Both the position numbers and the translations under genes were made by a program. This document shows, in pieces, positions 62,458 to 64,000 of a stretch of 64,000 bases of DNA (the first letter of the stretch is position 1; each line of letters starts with the position of its first letter). Origin of the DNA: Variovorax paradoxus (GTDB taxonomy: Bacteria; Pseudomonadota; Gammaproteobacteria; Burkholderiales; Burkholderiaceae_C); contig NZ_CP046622.1 of assembly GCF_009755665.1 (NCBI RefSeq), positions 1,612,001 to 1,676,000 of the forward strand, given 5' to 3'. The notes below the pieces were generated by a model that was given only the letters and a program-made list of their open reading frames with translations, had not been told where the DNA came from and ran no database searches.

Positions 62458-62667
62458 ATGAAAAACTTTCTCCAGGCCATCGGCCAATCGACTCGCGGCT
62501 TCATGCTCGATGAAGAGGGCGCACAGGTCGTCGAGTACGCGTTGATCATCGCGGTCGTCTCTATCGCGTTGGTCGTTGCATTGAGGGCGCTCACCACGGG
62601 GGCCACCTTCACGAACTTCATCGCTCGCGTCAACACCTGCCTGAATGGGCCGGGACCCTGCGCATAA
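62458..62667 (+). CDS. Flp family type IVb pilin 1
   Basis: A 69-residue prepilin. A 21-residue leader ends in Gly before AQVVEYALIIAVVSIALV, with Glu at +5 and Tyr at +6. The C-terminus ends NTCLNGPGPCA, a cysteine pair. Flp subunits form the adhesive Tad pilus. A 139-base spacer separates it from the lipoprotein gene, so it may have its own promoter, as major pilin genes usually do. GAAAGGA precedes the ATG. Confidence 0.92.
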   Translation: MKNFLQAIGQSTRGFMLDEEGAQVVEYALIIAVVSIALVVALRALTTGATFTNFIARVNTCLNGPGPCA

Positions 62668-62717
62668 GCGGTGCGAGGCAAGGGGAGTGGGGCCGGTCCT
62701 CCGGCCCGCTCGCACCC

Positions 62718-63013
62718 TCCTTCATCGGCTTCCAAGCACTCTCCCTCTACGAATCGAGGTCATCACCATGTTCAAGACATTCCTGAAAGACGAAAGCGGC
62801 GCCCAGGTCGTGGAGTACGCGCTGATCATCGCTGTCGTCTCCATTGCACTGGTCCTGGCACTGCAGCTGCTCGGGAGCGGGGCCCCCTTCACGAACTTCA
62901 TCGGTCGCCTCAATACCTGCCTGAACGGGCCGGGGCCCTGCGTGTAAGTGGCGACCGGAAAACGAGTGGGTCGAGGCGTCCTGCCCATTCGTCCCGTCCT
63001 TCATCCGCTTCCA
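62718..63013 (+). repeat. repeated element in the pilin intergenic spacers
   Basis: TCCTTCATCGGCTTCCA (62718-62734) before pilin 2 recurs as TCCTTCATCCGCTTCCA (62997-63013) before pilin 3, 16 of 17 identical, 33 and 39 bases upstream of the start codons. The features given here span the two copies and pilin 2. A partial copy (TCCTTCATCCATCC) lies before cpaB. Confidence 0.6.
62768..62947 (+). CDS. Flp family type IVb pilin 2
   Basis: A 59-residue prepilin, second of the tandem set. Short leader MFKTFLKDESG, then AQVVEYALIIAVVSIALVLA, identical to pilin 1 through the helix. Ends NTCLNGPGPCV, again with the cysteine pair. Its upstream spacer shares a 17-base element with that of pilin 3. Tandem duplication is the simplest origin. 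Confidence 0.92.
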   Translation: MFKTFLKDESGAQVVEYALIIAVVSIALVLALQLLGSGAPFTNFIGRLNTCLNGPGPCV

Positions 63014-63052
63014 CGTGAGTCTTTCTCCAATTTACGTATCAAGGCCATCACC

Positions 63053-63229
63053 ATGATCAAGACATTTCTGGAAGATGAAGACGGTGCCCAGGTGGTGGAG
63101 TACGCGCTGGTCATTGCAGTGGTATCGATCCTGCTGATGATCGCGCTGCAGCCGCTGGTGACGGAAGCCGGCTTCACTGATCTCGTTGATCTTGTACGCA
63201 CTTGCTTCGGCGGCGTGGATTGCGGCTGA
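63053..63229 (+). CDS. Flp family type IVb pilin 3
   Basis: A 58-residue prepilin. Leader MIKTFLEDEDG, then AQVVEYALVIAVVSILLM with Glu+5 and Tyr+6. The end is RTCFGGVDCG: the cysteine pair is kept though the intervening residues differ from pilins 1 and 2. It is the most diverged of the three. The TadG-like gene follows after 46 bases. Confidence 0.92.
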   Translation: MIKTFLEDEDGAQVVEYALVIAVVSILLMIALQPLVTEAGFTDLVDLVRTCFGGVDCG

Positions 63230-63275
63230 AGCGCAGGGCTCTTTTCCAATCGTCACCATTGCACAGGAGCCGATC

Positions 63276-64000
63276 ATGCTAGCCCGCATCTCCGGCCGCC
63301 GTCAGCGCGGCGCAATGATCATCACGACTGCGATGGTCCTGCTGTTCCTCCTCGGATTCATGGGCATTGCGCTCGACTTCGGCCACCTGTTCGTCGTCAG
63401 GACCGAGCTGCAGACTGCGGTCGACAGTTGCGCGCTGGCCGCCGCGCGCGAGCTGGACAAGCAGGGCACCGCAATAACGCGGGCCCAGAGCGCAGGCCAG
63501 ACCGTCGGCAACGCCAACCGGGTCGACATGCAGTCCGGCACCTGGGGCGGGCAGGGGCAGTTAACCCTCGCCGACATCACATTTCGCGACGCTTCCTATG
63601 CGCCTACGACCAACCCCGCGGTGGCCACCTATGCGCAGTGCGTGCACACGCAGCCCAATATCGTCATCTGGCTCATGAAGGCCATGGTGGCCTTCTCCGG
63701 AAATGCGGCCGCCTATCCGTCGACCCGCAGTGTCGCGGCCAGTGCGGTGGCCACCCGTGCCAGTGCACAAACCACCTGTCCGATCCCCGTCGCGCTGAAG
63801 CCGAAGGCCGGAGGCGTTGCGCCGAACTACGGGCTCAACGTGGGCGACTGGGTGAAGCTGATCCAGGCGCAGAACGCATCGGCCGGCGGAGAGATCGGCT
63901 GGGCCAATCTCGACGGCAGCAACAGTGCTTCGGAAACCGCATCCGAACTGAACAACCACTGCGGAACGAAGGTGGGCGACAAGCTCGGCACCCCCGGGGT
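63276..64000 (+). CDS. TadG-like pilus assembly protein (partial, runs off the window)
   Basis: The open frame from ATG 63276 continues to the window end without a stop (241 codons seen). The N-terminus is RRQRGAMIITTAMVLLFLLG followed by FMGIALDFGHLFVVRTELQ, the signature of the putative Flp pilus assembly TadE/G N-terminal domain with one membrane anchor. The following VDSCALAAARELD is also typical. Downstream are YAQCVHTQPNIVIW and a Cys-bearing loop TTCPIPVALKPKAGG. Full-length relatives are 400-650 residues. CAGGAG precedes the start. Confidence 0.82.
   Translation, partial: MLARISGRRQRGAMIITTAMVLLFLLGFMGIALDFGHLFVVRTELQTAVDSCALAAARELDKQGTAITRAQSAGQTVGNANRVDMQSGTWGGQGQLTLADITFRDASYAPTTNPAVATYAQCVHTQPNIVIWLMKAMVAFSGNAAAYPSTRSVAASAVATRASAQTTCPIPVALKPKAGGVAPNYGLNVGDWVKLIQAQNASAGGEIGWANLDGSNSASETASELNNHCGTKVGDKLGTPG

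Noticed and set aside
1..64000. CRISPR arrays, insertion sequences, integrase or phage genes
   Set aside because: No regularly spaced repeats, transposase motifs or attachment-site duplications were seen, including at the tRNA-Lys gene.

Overview
The window is 64 kb of dense, GC-rich chromosome from a betaproteobacterium of the Comamonadaceae, most probably a Variovorax. The basis is gene content and order (rpsP-rimM-trmD-rplS, purM opposite hda-pcnB-folK, DUF47-Pit, a RhlE-type helicase with a glycine-rich tail) and codon use. No IS element, phage gene, rRNA or CRISPR array was seen. Apart from the 352-base gap holding a tRNA gene, no gene-free stretch exceeds about 250 bases.

Layout. 0-22 kb is mostly housekeeping: a small PfpI/isochorismatase cluster, purM with an AI-2E type transporter, hda-pcnB-folK, DUF47-pitA, the rpsP ribosomal operon and rplS, NudL-type hydrolase, CobD/CbiB-like protein, hisC, rsgA, pterin dehydratase, an M48 protease, orn and a DEAD-box helicase. 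22.3-26.1 kb is a four-gene, translationally coupled catabolic operon (opine-type dehydrogenase, 3-hydroxyacyl-CoA dehydrogenase, a hydrolase-fold protein lacking catalytic residues, quinone-oxidoreductase-like protein).

26.1-51.3 kb is the most interesting part: about 23 genes bounded by two MarR regulators. It encodes indolepyruvate oxidoreductase, a Rieske reductase, two Rieske oxygenase alpha/beta pairs, two acyl-CoA ligases, a thiolase-like protein without its catalytic Cys, a DUF35 domain fused to a degenerate SDR domain, a cyclase-family hydrolase with the isatin-hydrolase metal motif, SDRs, three paralogous periplasmic binding proteins and one branched-chain-type ABC transporter whose second permease and first ATPase are fused. 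The set fits uptake and breakdown of indole-3-acetic acid (auxin): ring oxidation to dioxindole-3-acetate, CoA activation, retro-aldol cleavage to isatin plus acetyl-CoA, and isatin hydrolysis toward anthranilate. It resembles the iad locus described in Variovorax. The substrate and the retro-aldol step are inferences.

51.3-57.5 kb holds small or unfamiliar genes (an HTH protein with a perfect 21-bp palindrome upstream, a GAD-like protein, a secreted glycerophosphodiesterase) and a chemoreceptor. A tRNA-Lys(CTT) and an SDR follow. From 58.8 kb to the right edge runs a Tad/Flp pilus locus: Flp-like peptide, CpaA peptidase, CpaB, secretin, small lipoprotein, three tandem Flp pilins with a C-terminal cysteine pair, and a TadG-like gene cut by the window edge.
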